Assembly (NCBI GenBank): GCA_030789695.1
Contig: JAULAV010008687.1
Location: forward strand, 62,001 to 126,000
Source of the DNA: Scilla litardierei
Taxonomy: Eukaryota; Streptophyta; Magnoliopsida; Asparagales; Asparagaceae
DNA length: 64,000 nt
Reading direction: 5' to 3'
Position numbers and translations under genes: made by a program. The notes beneath the pieces were generated by a model. It worked only from the letters and a program-made list of their open reading frames with translations. It was not told where the DNA came from and made no database searches. Positions 46,705 to 58,477 of the stretch are shown piece after piece. Each line of letters opens with the position of its first letter. The first letter of the stretch is position 1.

Positions 46705-48864
46705 TTAGACCTTTGGAAGCCAAGTCCAATTGGACTTAGACTTCCCCACATAATTATCACTATGCACGACATTCATGAAATAAGAATTCATATAAACTTT
46801 TTTTTCATTTATGTTTGTGTCCTTTGGGCTCCAAATAGTGAAAATTTTGGGAGCCCTAATCCTATTGGGAGCATGCATGCGTTGTTGATTTCTACGTGAT
46901 GCATGTCGTGGATAGGCATATGGAACATGATGAAATGGTGCATTATGAGAATGGTTCATACGATGATGTGGGTGAACATATGCATGTGGAGGAACACGTG
47001 TGTGAGGGTGTCTCACATGGTGTGCACGTGCCCGTGGATGTGTAGCATAAAAATCATCATATGTGTGAGCCGGTGGAGTAGAATGTGTTTTCCTACGTGG
47101 CATGGTATTGGTGTACATATAAGCATGACCCTTCTTTGGAGGTCCACCCAAAGTGGGTTTCTTTCCAAACGAGGGTGTGTACGAGGAGGAAGCACCATTA
47201 GTAGATGAACTACCAATAGAGTGTTTGCTCCCACTCGTTGAAGCATCGGAAGTTGGCCTAACAAAGGTAGTGGCCGACTTGGATGAATTTCCCAACTTAT
47301 ACCCCAAGCCAATGTGGTGATTGGCCGAAAGTAAGTCATTTAGGATATTATCCAAATGGTCCTTACCTTTATTGAATTTGTTAATTCGGCCTAATGTGCA
47401 TTCATACTTCTCGGTGAGAGAATGCATAGAAGTATCCAAAGTGGATACTTGCGATGTGAGTGCATAAACACGAGATTTGAGATTCTCATTCTCAATACTC
47501 AAAGTTGAGTTTCGAGAAATTAAATCCGCCATCTCATGTTCATCTGATTCCTCAATATGAACATGTTCAAGTTGAGATTTGAGATTTACAATCTCATTTC
47601 TTAACTCTTCAACAACGGTGTCATTGTTGGTGATGATAGGTTTAGGCGAGGTTTGGATGCTAGCTAAATCATCTTTTACTTTAGTATATCTATTTACTAA
47701 TTTAGTGTATTTAGACCATATTTACTCATTAGCATTTCTAAGGTCATCCATGGTTACCTCATCGCCTTCATTGTCGCTATCATCGGAGGAGGAATCTTTA
47801 TCTTGCTCCTCTCTAGCCATGAAGCACATGTGTGCTTGCTCCACTTGCTCATCATCTGACTCTCCGCTTGAGGAATCCTCGGAGTTGGTGAATGTCCCGA
47901 CAAGACCTTTTTTGTACCCTTTCTTGTACTTCTTGGACTTGTCGAACTTTGGCGCCTTCCACTTCTCCTTGTGCTTGTTTTGAGGACAATCCGCTTTCAT
48001 GTGTCCTGGCTTGTTGCATTTGAAACACAAAGGAGAGGAGGCGTTAGTAGAACTAAACTTCGATTTGTTTTTGAAGTTACCTTTCCGGAAGAACCGGTTG
48101 AACTTCTTTGCCATGAGGGCAATAGATTCCAAGTCCAACTCGTCTTTCGAGTCTTCATCATCGGTAGATGTGGATGTCGATGGAGCAGCCTTGAAAGCAA
48201 TAGCCTTCTTCTTTGGCTCGTCTTGCTTCAAGTAGGACTTCATCTTGTCCTGCAACTTTAGCTTGCCATCCTTGCGTACCTCATACGACATTAAGGTACC
48301 CATTAGTTGAACAACGGTATATGTTTTCATGTCATTACCTTCCTCGATGGCGAAGGTACGTTTCTCCCAACAAGAAGGAAGTCCATCGATGATCTTCGAG
48401 ACTTTCTCCTTTTGGGTGTAGGTCTTACCAAGAGCCTCCAACTCGTTGGTGATGTCGACGAAGCGAGCATAGTACTCCTTCATCTTCTCACCCTGTAGCA
48501 TATGAAATAACTCGTAATCTTTATTTACAACTACGAGTTTGGAGTCTCTTACCCTACTCGTTCCTTCATGCAAGATGAGGAGGGAGTTCCATATTTGATA
48601 TGCACTCTTACATGTGCATATCTTATTGAAGTCCTCGGGCTCCAAGGTGCATTGCAAGGCGTTCATTGCCTTGGCATTGCTTACCTCCGCGACGACCTCC
48701 GCGGTAGTCCACTTCTCGAAATCTTCTTCGGCGGGCTCGACATACTCCTTCATCGTGGCCCTCCATAGTGAAGCACTCCGGAGGAAAGTTTCCATCCGGC
48801 ATTTTCAGTACCCGTAATTGGTACCGTTGAAGAAGGGAGGCCTCATCGAGGAGTGTCCTTCCAT
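46705..48864 (-). pseudogene. Copia #2 gag
   Basis: The ATG at 48864 opens MEGHSSMRPPFFNGTNYGY, then TGA at 48805 where the family has Trp. The UBN2-type gag core (ALQCTLEPEDFNKICTCKSA, IWNSLLILHEGTSRV, YYARFVDITNELEALGK) follows, then the zinc knuckle CFKCNKPGHMKADC and an acidic segment. A TAA at 47722 precedes the second half: a coiled coil (SIENENLKSRVYALTSQ), LLSANHHIGLGYK, a His-rich part and WLPKV at 46708. Both stops are in the same frame, so one protein of about 720 residues is implied ancestrally. A long gag with coiled coil is typical of the SIRE clade. Confidence 0.9.
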
Positions 48865-48958
48865 CACCGAAGATGCTCCTTCACGGTTCCTGAAGGTGAT
48901 GTAATCTGAAGGTGGACGAACGGTCTTGTTGTCGTTGGCAGATATAACTGTAGACTTG

Positions 48959-48970
48959 GCTCTGATACCA
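48959..48970 (-). other. Primer binding site of copia #2
   Basis: Minus strand TGGTATCAGAGC, 2 nt inside the 5' LTR. Confidence 0.92.
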
Positions 48971-48972
48971 AA

Positions 48973-50707
48973 TGTAATGCCCTACGAAGCTACTGCACAA
49001 GTACTAGAGGGGGGTGAATAGTACTTTAAAATAATTAAGAAGATAATTCCTAACTATCTTGCAAACTCTACCAACAATGCAGAAATGCAGAAATGTAAAT
49101 AAAGACAACAAAGAAAACAATCGCAAACAAGCAATTTAACAGGTTCGGATCCACCCAAGTCTCCCCGACTTGTTCCCGGTGATCCTACGTCCCAAACACC
49201 CGGATCCCCTCCGGATACTTGAGTTAGAAACTTCTAACTCAAATTTGCACTATGAAATACTTGTAGAAAACCTCTACAAAGTCAAATCATACACAAATAA
49301 AATTGTGACTCCCATAACCCGGGATCACAAACAAACTCTCACAACCGAGAGTAAAACACTTACAATATGAAAGTAAATGAAATACGAAATTGCTTACCAC
49401 AAAATACATATGCCTTGAGTATACTTACGAATTAAGGCAAAGATAATTTTGGGGAAGATGAAGGCACCAAACCCTAGCTCCAAGATGTAGATCAGCGATG
49501 GAGAGCTATGAGGTTGTTGGTGACCTAGAATCAAGCTATTGGCTTGGAAGGCTCACAATCAATGAATCTCTCTTTTGAATAAGAGTGAGGGAGAGATTCA
49601 AGTTGAGAAATGAATGAGCTTTGAATGAGATTTAATGCTTCTCTTTTGATCTCTAAAGTTCACTTAATATCAGCCTTGAATGCAATGAATGCAGCACTCC
49701 AAGTATATATAGGATAGAGGAAAGAGAGAGCAAAAATCGTGGCATTTAATGCTCCAACGGCTCTATTCTGAAGCAGACTAGTCGGTCAAAGAAGGATCAC
49801 TGACAGACTAGTTCATCAACTAGTCGGTCGATGATTCAACATGAACCGACTAAGAGGTGAACAGTGAATAGATGAAGTTTCAGACTTAAAGAACTAGTCG
49901 GTCCAAGAAGACTTGCCAACCGACTAGTTTCACAACTAGTCGATCGTTGAGTGAACTTAGACCAACTAAGAGATAAAACAAATAGTCTGAGAACAAATTG
50001 AATTAGTCGGTCCAAGAACAAATGTTGACCGACTAGTTCATCAACTAGTCGATCGCCAAATGTACATAGACCGACTAACGATAAACAGTAGCTCAGGCTC
50101 AAAAATGGAAGTTCAACTAGTCGGTCTAAGAAGGATTCCTAACCAACTAGTTTCACAACTAGTCGATCGGTGAACCTTCTTTGACCGACTAACTGTAAAC
50201 AGTAACTGAGCTAGAAATTGAGAAGGCAAACTAGTCGGTCCAAGAAACTTTGCCGACCAACTAGATCACCATCTAGTCGATTGGTTCTTCTTCTTGAAGC
50301 AACTAACATGCACAAGAAGTCACGAATCGAAGCGCGAAGCTTCGGGAAAGTTCGTATGGACTTCTACTAAGATCCTAGCTCTAAGATATGAGCGTTATGA
50401 AGATTAAAACGTAAGACCTACTCAAGGTTTAACATTCTACGAAATGAAGCTAGAAGACAATAAATTAAACTATGACGAACCGTCTTCAAAAGCTTCAATC
50501 GAATCTTCATGACTTCTAAAAAGGTCCTTGAGCTTCAACGAAGCTTTAGGCATACGATCACGTTCTTTGAGAAGTCTCGAGATGTCGTTTTGGATGTTCA
50601 TAGAAGTTTGGCGACGATCTCCATAACTGCACTCACAAAGAGTTAGTTCATGACATTTATGTTTGTTCATCATCCAAAACCAAATTCGGGGAGTCCAATA
50701 CTCAACA
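48973..50707 (-). repeat. 5' LTR of copia #2
   Basis: 1735 bp, TATA box at 49704-49713, five-unit motif array at 49776-50314. Several units have lost one of the four 9-mers by single changes (for example GACCAACTA for GACCGACTA). Confidence 0.92.
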
Positions 50708-50961
50708 ATCTCGACCATTGAAGGTGGGCCACGTGGCAAGATCTGAAGCGAAGCTGTCGCCTCTGCTTCTGCCCAGAGACGTACGCGACACGTGTCATTC
50801 TCCGAGTGGCAGGATGCCTCGATATCTCCCTGCTGCCGAATCGTCATAAGAGATTCACTGGTCATCTCACATTAAATACCACAGCTGTTAGCCAAACAGA
50901 GCAGAGCGCGTCATCTGAGCCGAGCCGGACTTCTCGTTTCGAACTCGAATGACCGGACAAT

Positions 50962-52011
50962 TGTTACGACCTTAAGATCAGCCCAGTCGATCTAGGCACG
51001 TATGATCGAAGCCCAAGTCATGGCCCACCAAATCTCCATAATGAGACCTAGTTTGACGAGGCTTGGACAAGCTCGTCGAGGCTTAGAGCAGCATGCACCT
51101 ACAGCGCGACGAACTTGTCAACCGAACCAAAGAGAAGATCCCTTCGGCTGATCACGCACGATCTACACCAGCTCGTCCCAAAGGTAGCTCCCCCCAGAGG
51201 CAGCTCGCCTACCTCTCCACCCAGAAGCAGTCTGCCCAAGGAGGAAGGCGACTTGCCACTAGTATCACTGCCAGTTTCACTATAGACAAGTCTGACAAAA
51301 AGGCACCGGCCGCTTCACCGCCTGACAGCCTGCTAAAAGTGCCATGGCTGTTTCGTCGCCTGACAGCCTATCGAAAGTGCCCATGGCTTTTTCACCGCCA
51401 GACAGCCTAAAAAAGCACGCTTGACATTTACGGCTCTGACAAAAACATGCCTGACACATTCAACCCTGATATCCTCAGCCGAACCCTGACACCCTGACAC
51501 CGCCAGCTCAGCTAAAGCAACCGACTCTAACAGCCTATAAATACCCCCTCTCCTCCAACAAAAAAGGGGTTGGCTAATATATAAGAAATCCTAACACATC
51601 TACTTATATTCAAGGTCAAATATCCTCGACATATTCGTGCCTTCCACATTAGTTCGCAACGCAAGCGCCGATCTACCTCTAAGATCGCCCTACAAGTTCG
51701 ACATTCTCCAAGCAGTCACCAACTGACTTAAGCATCGGATAGGCTCTCGGTTGAAAGCCAACCGAGCCTTTCTAACGAGTTGTTCCTCTTGCAGGAAGTT
51801 CTTCCTAGCTACCGGCGTTCAAAGCGACCCACGACGAACTACTCCACTAGACGTACGACCTACTCCGATTGACGGACGACCCTAAGATTTCCATCTACGA
51901 AGCTCTTCCAATGGGGATTAACATCGTCTTCCCCCCCAAAACTTGTAATCATTGTAACCATGATTCTCATTTCAGTATAAATCCAGTGTTAGCGGATTCT
52001 ACCCCGCAACA
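50962..52011 (+). repeat. 3' LTR of Tat #1
   Basis: Starts TGTTACGACC after GACCGGACAAT, as the Tat #2 3' LTR starts TGTTACGCC after GGGGGCAAT, and ends CCCGCAACA. TATA box CTATAAATACC at 51534-51544. Upstream, 51305-51420 has three to four 37-bp units with CGCCTGACAGCCT. 50713-50961 is the Tat #1 3' noncoding end. Confidence 0.75.
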
Positions 52012-52482
52012 ATATTATTTTTGACATAATTTTTTCTTCTCTTATTTTTTCAGTTGAAGATGGCGATCTCCTGGATCCAACTGATATTTGTACGGAATTT
52101 TCTGAGCTCTGCGCTATTTTCTGCTTTTTTGGAAGATATATATCATTTTATTAAATTATATGATATTTTGGCTTAATTTTGTCTTCTCTTATTTTTCAAC
52201 TGAAGATGGCGATCTCCTGGTTCCAACGGACATTTTCATGGATTTTTCTGAGCTCGGTATTTTGTACACTTTCTGAAAGATAAGAATCTTTATATTAAAT
52301 GATATGATGTTTATATTCTAATTTGTTCTTCTCTTATTTTTCTGTTGAAGATGGCGATCTCCCAGTTTCAACAGACATTTTTGCGGATTTTTCTAAGCTC
52401 CAAGTTATATTCTACATTTTATTAAAGATATGAATCTTTTATTAAATGATTGTTATGAAGGGAAATATAGGGAAATAGGTGT
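52012..52482 (+). repeat. Three exon-like tandem units of about 146 bp
   Basis: GAAGATGGCGATCTCC recurs at 52056, 52202 and 52347. Each unit has CTTCTCTTATTTTTC then a core of about 55 bp ending TTTTCTRAGCTC. The cores translate in one frame to similar peptides: EDGDLLDPTDICTEFSEL, EDGDLLVPTDIFMDFSEL and EDGDLPVSTDIFADFSKL. Only the first is preceded by CAG after a T-rich tract. The gene of origin is not recognised. This is the DNA into which Tat #1 (left) and the Tekay element (right) were placed. Confidence 0.65.
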
Positions 52483-54936
52483 TGTCACGCCCCGCTTCCC
52501 TAAAATGGAGACGAGACGTGAGAAGGTCCGCTCAGGCGTGGAGCTGTGAAGCTGCACGCCTGATAAGCGTCAATTTAGTATAAGCAGGTCCCTGTAAACG
52601 CAAACGGAACAACAACAATAATAATAATAGGAGATGGATATGAAATAACCAATCTCAAAGTTTGTTCACAAAATATTCAACATCACAGAAAAAGCCAGCA
52701 GGCTAACAGGAAAGAGTCTAAAGGCCCAGAACAAGGCCAAACAAAACACACACATAACAGAGTATCAAACTAGGTGCCACGCACCGACAACCTAAGCAAT
52801 CTAACAAAAGTAGCCAAACGAAGACACTAAGACTGATCTCCAGTGTCCACGAAGTCCTCGATCAACGCGGGTTCTGACTCAGCGTCAGCGAACACCGCGT
52901 CCACAGCAAGTATCTCAGGCTCGGGCTCTAACATGTGTCACCCAAAAGAGAAAAGGGGCACATGTCAGCAAGTCGAAAGACTTGTGCAAGGAAACTGAAA
53001 GAAAGGTAAACTAACAACCTAATAGTTAAAGTATGGTGCATGGCATGGCAAGTATAGTAAGGGAGTAACAAGTAAAGTAAAGTACAAGTAGCAAATGGTA
53101 GTTGTGACATGTAATGTCAAGTAACAAGTACAAGTACAAGGGATCACCCACACATGGATGCCCTATTGCCCGCAGGCTGTAGTCATGTACAAGGGATCAC
53201 TCAGAGAGTGCCTTATTGCCCGCAGGCTGTATTGAGCTCGTCTTCTGGACCACGAGCCAGAATTGTAATTGGCCTAGGGTTGTGCCCGTAAAATGGGGCC
53301 TAACCGGAACAAATAGTACAAGTATGTAGCGAAGCTACGCAATCACGATGAGTATTCAAGCATGCAATGACATGAGCAGATATTCGCGTACCGTTAATTT
53401 AAATTAAACGTGACAGGCAAAATGCAATGACATGAACATATTCGCGTACCGTTAATTTAAATTAAACGTGACAGGCAAAATGCAATAGCAGTTAAAGATG
53501 CATGGATGACATGAACAGTTAATACGCGTACAGTTAAGTGAAATTAAACGTGACATACAGGCATGATGAAGGTGACGGACCAAGCTTCGTTGTCAAGCTA
53601 GGTCAATGGCGTCCAGACGGCTATCCTTTCACCGTCTAGTCTCTTTTACGCTAAAGCAAGGTAATGGCCTAAGACCTGGCCCAAATCAAGAGATGCAAGT
53701 TTCACTTGCCTGATACCGGGGTTGACGAGCAATGAAGATCGTCACACAAGCTAACTATGGAATGGATCACTGTTATAGCAAAACAATTATTAGAACAACG
53801 ATTCTAAATCGATTTCTTAATAGAATCCTAATCATCTAATAATCCATTTTATTAGGGTTTCACAATGTCAATGTGGGTTATGCTAAAACTAAAGGAATCG
53901 AGTATTACCGTAAAGAAGCGAAGGAACGATGCCGAGCAACCACGGCAACGGAAGAGCGATCCAGCTCAGATCTGGGAGTAGGGGAAAAATCTGGAGAAAT
54001 GGGTTTTGATGTGGATTTTGGGGGTTTGATGAAGGTTTGAGGAAGGTGGAAGGTGGAAAGTGTTAAGTGAGGGTTTGGATGATGGAGGATGAGCTTGGAA
54101 TGAAGGTTTGAGTGTTTGAGGAAGAAGAGGGCTCAATGGGGGAGAAACTAGGGTTTAAGGTCATGAGGAAGAAGAAGAAAACGTTTGGAGGGGTATTTAT
54201 AGAGTTTGGTGGTAGCTAGGGCAAAACTAGGGTTTCCTGTACTGTTTAGTCGGTCAAAGAGCAACCACTGACCGACTAGTTTGGGAACTAGTCAGTCGGT
54301 TGACCAACGCAGACCGACTAAGTGTAAACAGTAACCCCTGACGAAAATTAGGATTTAGATTTAGTCGGTCAAAGAACAACTACTTACCCACTAGTTTGAC
54401 ATCTAGTCGGTCGATGAACGTTCTTAGACCGACTAAGAATGAACAGTATCTTGTATCAAAAATTGTTAATGAGTTAGTCGGTTAAAGAAGCATTGCTGAC
54501 CGACTAGTTTGCAACCTAGTCGGTCAACCAACGTTCTTAGACCGACTAACGATAAACAGTAACTCCTGAACAATTATCCAAGCCCACTAGTCGGTCCATG
54601 AAGGTTTGCCGACCGACTGGATCGTCATCTAGTCGGTCAGTGCCCCTTCTTAAACCGGCTAACGTGCACGATAAGTTCCAAAATGGAGCGTGAAGCTCCG
54701 GGATGGTTTCCTAAGTCTCCTAGGCTCGTTATAACTCTAAGATATCGACGTTATGAAGCTCGTCACGAATGACTTACTTCAAACACGGCGACAGACGGAA
54801 GAATCTAGAGAATCACGATGAAACGAACGAAAATGAAAACTACGGAGACGGAAATAGAAATCGCAACCAAGGAGAAGCAACCAAATATATATATATATAT
54901 ATAATAAAATCCATACATGAAAAACCAGTCGTTACA
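52483..54936 (-). repeat. 3' LTR of the Tekay element
   Basis: 2454 bp. Plus strand TGTCACGCCCCGCTTCCC to CAGTCGTTACA. The purine tract AGTTGGGGAGGA (minus) abuts it at 54937-54948. TATA box TATAAATA (minus) at 54194-54201. Four-unit motif array 54246-54670. AT microsatellite 54886-54902. Within 53390-53540 a segment of about 65 bp (CGCGTACCGTTAATTTAAAT) is repeated about three times. Confidence 0.93.
54246..54670 (-). promoter_or_regulatory. Four-unit inverted motif array in Tekay U3 (3' LTR)
   Basis: Units start at 54247, 54362, 54475 and 54588 (113-115 bp). Each has TAGTCGGTC, GACCGACTAG, TAGTCGGTC, GACCGACTAA, then GTAAACAGTAAC or a variant. It ends about 45 bp upstream of the TATA box. 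The flank at 54670-54765 includes GGAGCGTGAAGCTCCGGG and AAGATATCGACGTTATGAAG, close to the copia #2 LTR flank. Confidence 0.75.
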
Positions 54937-54982
54937 TCCTCCCCAACTTAAGAAAAATTCTGTCCTCGGAATTTCCCAACAC

Positions 54983-57900
54983 TCACGTGTCCGGGAACAA
55001 AAGTGGGTAGCGCTCTCGCATCTCATCTTCTCTCTCCCAAGTAGACTCTCCCGGCGAACTGTGCTGCCACATCACTCTAACAAGATCGACGACCTTGTCC
55101 CGAAGCGACTTCTGACGCCTGTCCAGAATCTGCACTGGATGCTGGTCATACGTCAAATCTGGGCGAACGGCGATCTCCGAGAAATCCACAGCATGAGATG
55201 GATCGCTGATGTATCGACGAAGTTGCGACACATGGAAAACATCGTGAACTCCTTCCAAAGATGGCCGCAAGGCTAAGCGGTAAGCTACCTCGCCAACTCT
55301 CTCCAGAATATCAAACGGTCCAATGTATCGCGGGCTTAACTTCCCCAGCTTCCCAAAACGAATCACTCCACGATTCGGGGAAATCCTCAGAAATACATGA
55401 TCCCCAGGCTGAAACTCCAAAGGACGGCATTTAGCATCCGCCCAATGCTTAAAACGGTCCTCAACCTCTCCCAAATGTTCCTGACAACATCCACAGCCTC
55501 CACAATCATCTCAGGTCCCAACAACTCCCGATCACCAACGTCATCCCAACTCAATGGCGATCGACATTTCCTCCCATATAATGCAGCGAAAGGCGCCATG
55601 CCAATAGACGCCTGGTAGCTGTTGTTGTAAGAGAACTACACCAAGTGTAGATGGTCCTCCCACGAACCCTTGAAATCCAACATGCACGCTCTCAGCATGT
55701 CCTCCAAGATCTGAATAGTCCTCTCGGACTGGCCATCCGTCTGCGGATGGTACGCCGTGCTGAAACTCAGACGCGTACCCAAACTCTTCTGCAAACTCTG
55801 CCAGAACTGAGATGTGAATCTCGTGTCTCTGTCCGACACGATACTCACGGGGACTCTATGAAGTCGCACGATCTCCTGCACGATTCACGTTACATCACAA
55901 TCTAAGCTAGGAAAAGGAAACAGAAATGGAGAGTAAGAGAATTTACCTCCATGTATCTCCTCGCTAGCGCCTCAGTGGACTGTCTTACTCGGAATGGAAT
56001 AAAGTGCGCGGACTTGGTCAATCGGTCTACGATCACCCAAATCACGTCATTCTGCTTCGGACTCCGAGGTAGTCCAGTCACGAAATCCATAGTGATGTGT
56101 TGCCACTTCCACTCCGGAATCGGAAGCGGTTGCAACAACCCTACCGTACGCTGATGCTCCGCCTTTACCTGCTGGTAAACCAAGCATTTGGCTACACTCC
56201 GAGCCACACTCCTCTTCATGCCATGCCACCACAAGTTCAGACGAAGATCCTTATACATCTTGGTCCCACCAGGATGCACAGAATACGGCGAACTGTGTGC
56301 CTCCACCAACAACTCCTCTCTGATATCCCCAGCAGGCACACACAATCTGGCTCCAAACCTCAACGAGCCATCATCATGAATCAAGAAATAAGTCTGCGAC
56401 CGGCTCCAACCTGTTCTCGAATCCTCACCAGCTTCGGATCTCCGGCCTGACTCGCCTTAATCCGATCCACGATCGTTGACTGCACCTGCATGTACATCAA
56501 CGAAGAATCCTCCCCAGGAAGAACAATCTCCACTCTAGACTCGCAAAAATCCTGCTGCAATCTCCAATGCGAAGTCAACATCATCACCGCCGAAAGCCTA
56601 CTCAGCGCATCTAGCACCACATTCACCTTGCCAGGGTGATACTGCAAATCAATCTCATAATCAGCCATGAGCTCCAACCATCGACGTTGTCACATGTTGA
56701 GCTCCTTCTGGGTGAAAATATACTTCAAGCTTTTGTGATCGGTGAAGATTTTCACTTTCTCACTCAGCAGGAAGTGCCTCCAAACCTTAAGAGCAAACAC
56801 AACGGCAGCCAACTCCAAATCATGCGTCGGGTAATTCTTCTCATGAACCTTGAGCTGACGAGAAGCATAAGCCACAACATGTCCATGCTGATGCAAAACA
56901 CAACCGAGACCCTTGCCAGAAGCATCACAAAAGATCTTGAATCCTCCGCTGCGATCAGGCACAGCAAGGACAGGGGCAGACGTCAAACGCTCTCTCAGAA
57001 CACCAAAGGCATGCTCACAATCACCCGACCAAACATAAGGTACATCCTTCCGCGTCAATTTGGTCATCAGCTCAGCAATACGGGAAAAGTCCTTAATGAA
57101 GCGCCGATAGTATCCCGCCAAACCAAGGAAACTCCGAATCCCAGACGCAGACGACGGAACAGGCCACTCCCAGATGGCCCTAATCTTCTCGGGATCCACT
57201 GAAATACCATCTCCAGTCACCACATGTCCGAGAAAAGCAACTCTGTCCAACCAAAACTCGCACTTCGAAACTTAGCATACAACCGATGCTTCCTCAAAAT
57301 CTCCAACACCGTCCTCAAGTGCGAGGCATGCTCCTCCTCCGACTTCGAATAGATCAGAATGTCGTCAATAAAGATAACGACAAACTTATCTAAAAAGTCG
57401 TAGAAAATCAGGTTCATCAGATTCATGAAAACTACAGGTGCGTTAGTTACGCCGAAAGGCATAACCACAAACTCATAGTGTCCATACTTCGTCCTGAAAG
57501 CTGTCTTCGGAACATCCTCCTTCTTCACCTTCAACTGATGGTAACCACTCCTCAAATCCAACTTAGAAAACACCCTCGATCCTCCGAGCTGATCAAAGAT
57601 ATCATCAATACGAGGCAACGGGTATTTATTCTTGATGGTCACCGCATTCAGCTCGCGATAGTCCATGCACATGCGACGCGAACCATCCTTCTTCTTCACC
57701 AACAGCACCGGTGCTCCCCACGGAGACACACTAGGGTTGATATAACCCTGCTGCATAAGCTCATCCAACTGCCTACGCAACTCCTCCAACTCTGCTGGTG
57801 CCATACGATATGGTGCCTTCGAAATGGGCTGCGCACCTGGAATAAGATCAATAGAAAACTCCAAAGCTCGATCAGGCGGCAATCCAGACATCTCCTCGGG

Positions 57901-58364
57901 AAAGACATCATCAAAATCTCGCACCACAGCTGGCCTCTCCAACTCCATCTGCATAGCCACAACCTCCACCGGTCTGGTCCGAAATCTGACCGGACCCAGC
58001 GAACTGCTACTACGACTGAACTCAAATACTGGATGTCCGGGAATCTCGAACATTACCTTCTTCCTCCGACAGTCAATCGTAGCATAGAAGCTCGCAAGCC
58101 AATCCATCCCAAGGACCGCATCGTAGTTGATGATGTCGTGGACAATGAAATCAGCACAAAGCTCACGTCCACAAACCACCAACGGGCAAGAATTGCACCC
58201 ACGATGCACCGAGACCACACCGTTCCCTGTGACGATATTCCAACTCTTAGGAAGAGAGGACGTCGACAAGGAATGCTTCTCCACGAAGCTCCGGGCCAAA
58301 ATGCACATCGACGCACCTGAGTCAAAGAGGACTCGTGCAGGAAATGTGCAAACCAAAACCACAC
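54983..58364 (-). pseudogene. Tekay pol: protease, RT, RNase H, integrase, chromodomain
   Basis: Protease: [71 protein letters not shown]. RNase [37 protein letters not shown]. Integrase: zinc region with one Cys replaced (KCLVYQQ), core [40 protein letters not shown]. The C-terminal part ends in a chromodomain (VQILDRRQKSLRDK, VRVMWQHSSPGESTWERE), which in such elements directs insertion to certain chromatin. An intron at 55946-55876 splits integrase. Other breaks are listed in the element entry. Confidence 0.93.
55876..55946 (-). other. Putative intron in Tekay integrase
   Basis: Minus strand TACATGGAG/GTAAATTC and CGTGCAG/GAGATCGTG, 71 bp, phase 0. Removal joins RRYME to [17 protein letters not shown], the expected family sequence. 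A pyrimidine-rich stretch (CTTACTCTCCATTTCTG) and a branch-like CTTAGAT lie inside. Confidence 0.65.
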
Positions 58365-58477
58365 CTTGCAAACAGTCTAACAATCAAATCCTATTCTAGC
58401 AACAAACATGAGCAAGCAACCAACATAATCAACAATCAAACTAACTAAGGAAGAAAAATAGCTAGAATGAGCGTTAC
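58365..58477 (-). other. Putative intron at the Tekay gag/protease boundary
   Basis: Minus strand GTTATTACAG/GTAACGC and TGTTTGCAAG/GTGTGG, 113 bp, phase 1. Unspliced, gag stops inside the intron at 58377. Spliced, gag runs into [18 protein letters not shown] in frame, as expected for Tekay polyproteins. Confidence 0.65.

Larger units (their letters stand above)
30070..50707 (-). mobile_element. Copia #2: SIRE-like Ty1/copia element split by Tat #2
   Basis: LTRs 30070-31802 and 48973-50707, target duplication ATCTT/ATCTC (one mismatch) at 30065-30069 and 50708-50712. Primer site at 48959-48970. Minus-strand order: gag (48864-46705), protease, integrase (to 45291), Tat #2 (36819-45285), RT and RNase H (36813-35080), spacer with motif array, env-position ORF (34290-32727), purine tracts, 3' LTR. 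Without Tat #2 it is about 12.2 kb, the large size typical of the SIRE clade. The coding regions carry several stops and frameshifts. Confidence 0.92.

Noticed and set aside
57217..57268. RT frameshift of the Tekay element as a third intron
   Set aside because: The frames are joined by a one-base loss after YAKF with no GT-AG segment; it is a plain frameshift.
57478..58320. Long plus-strand ORF of 280 codons
   Set aside because: Antisense shadow of the Tekay protease and RT, with no domain and a biased composition.
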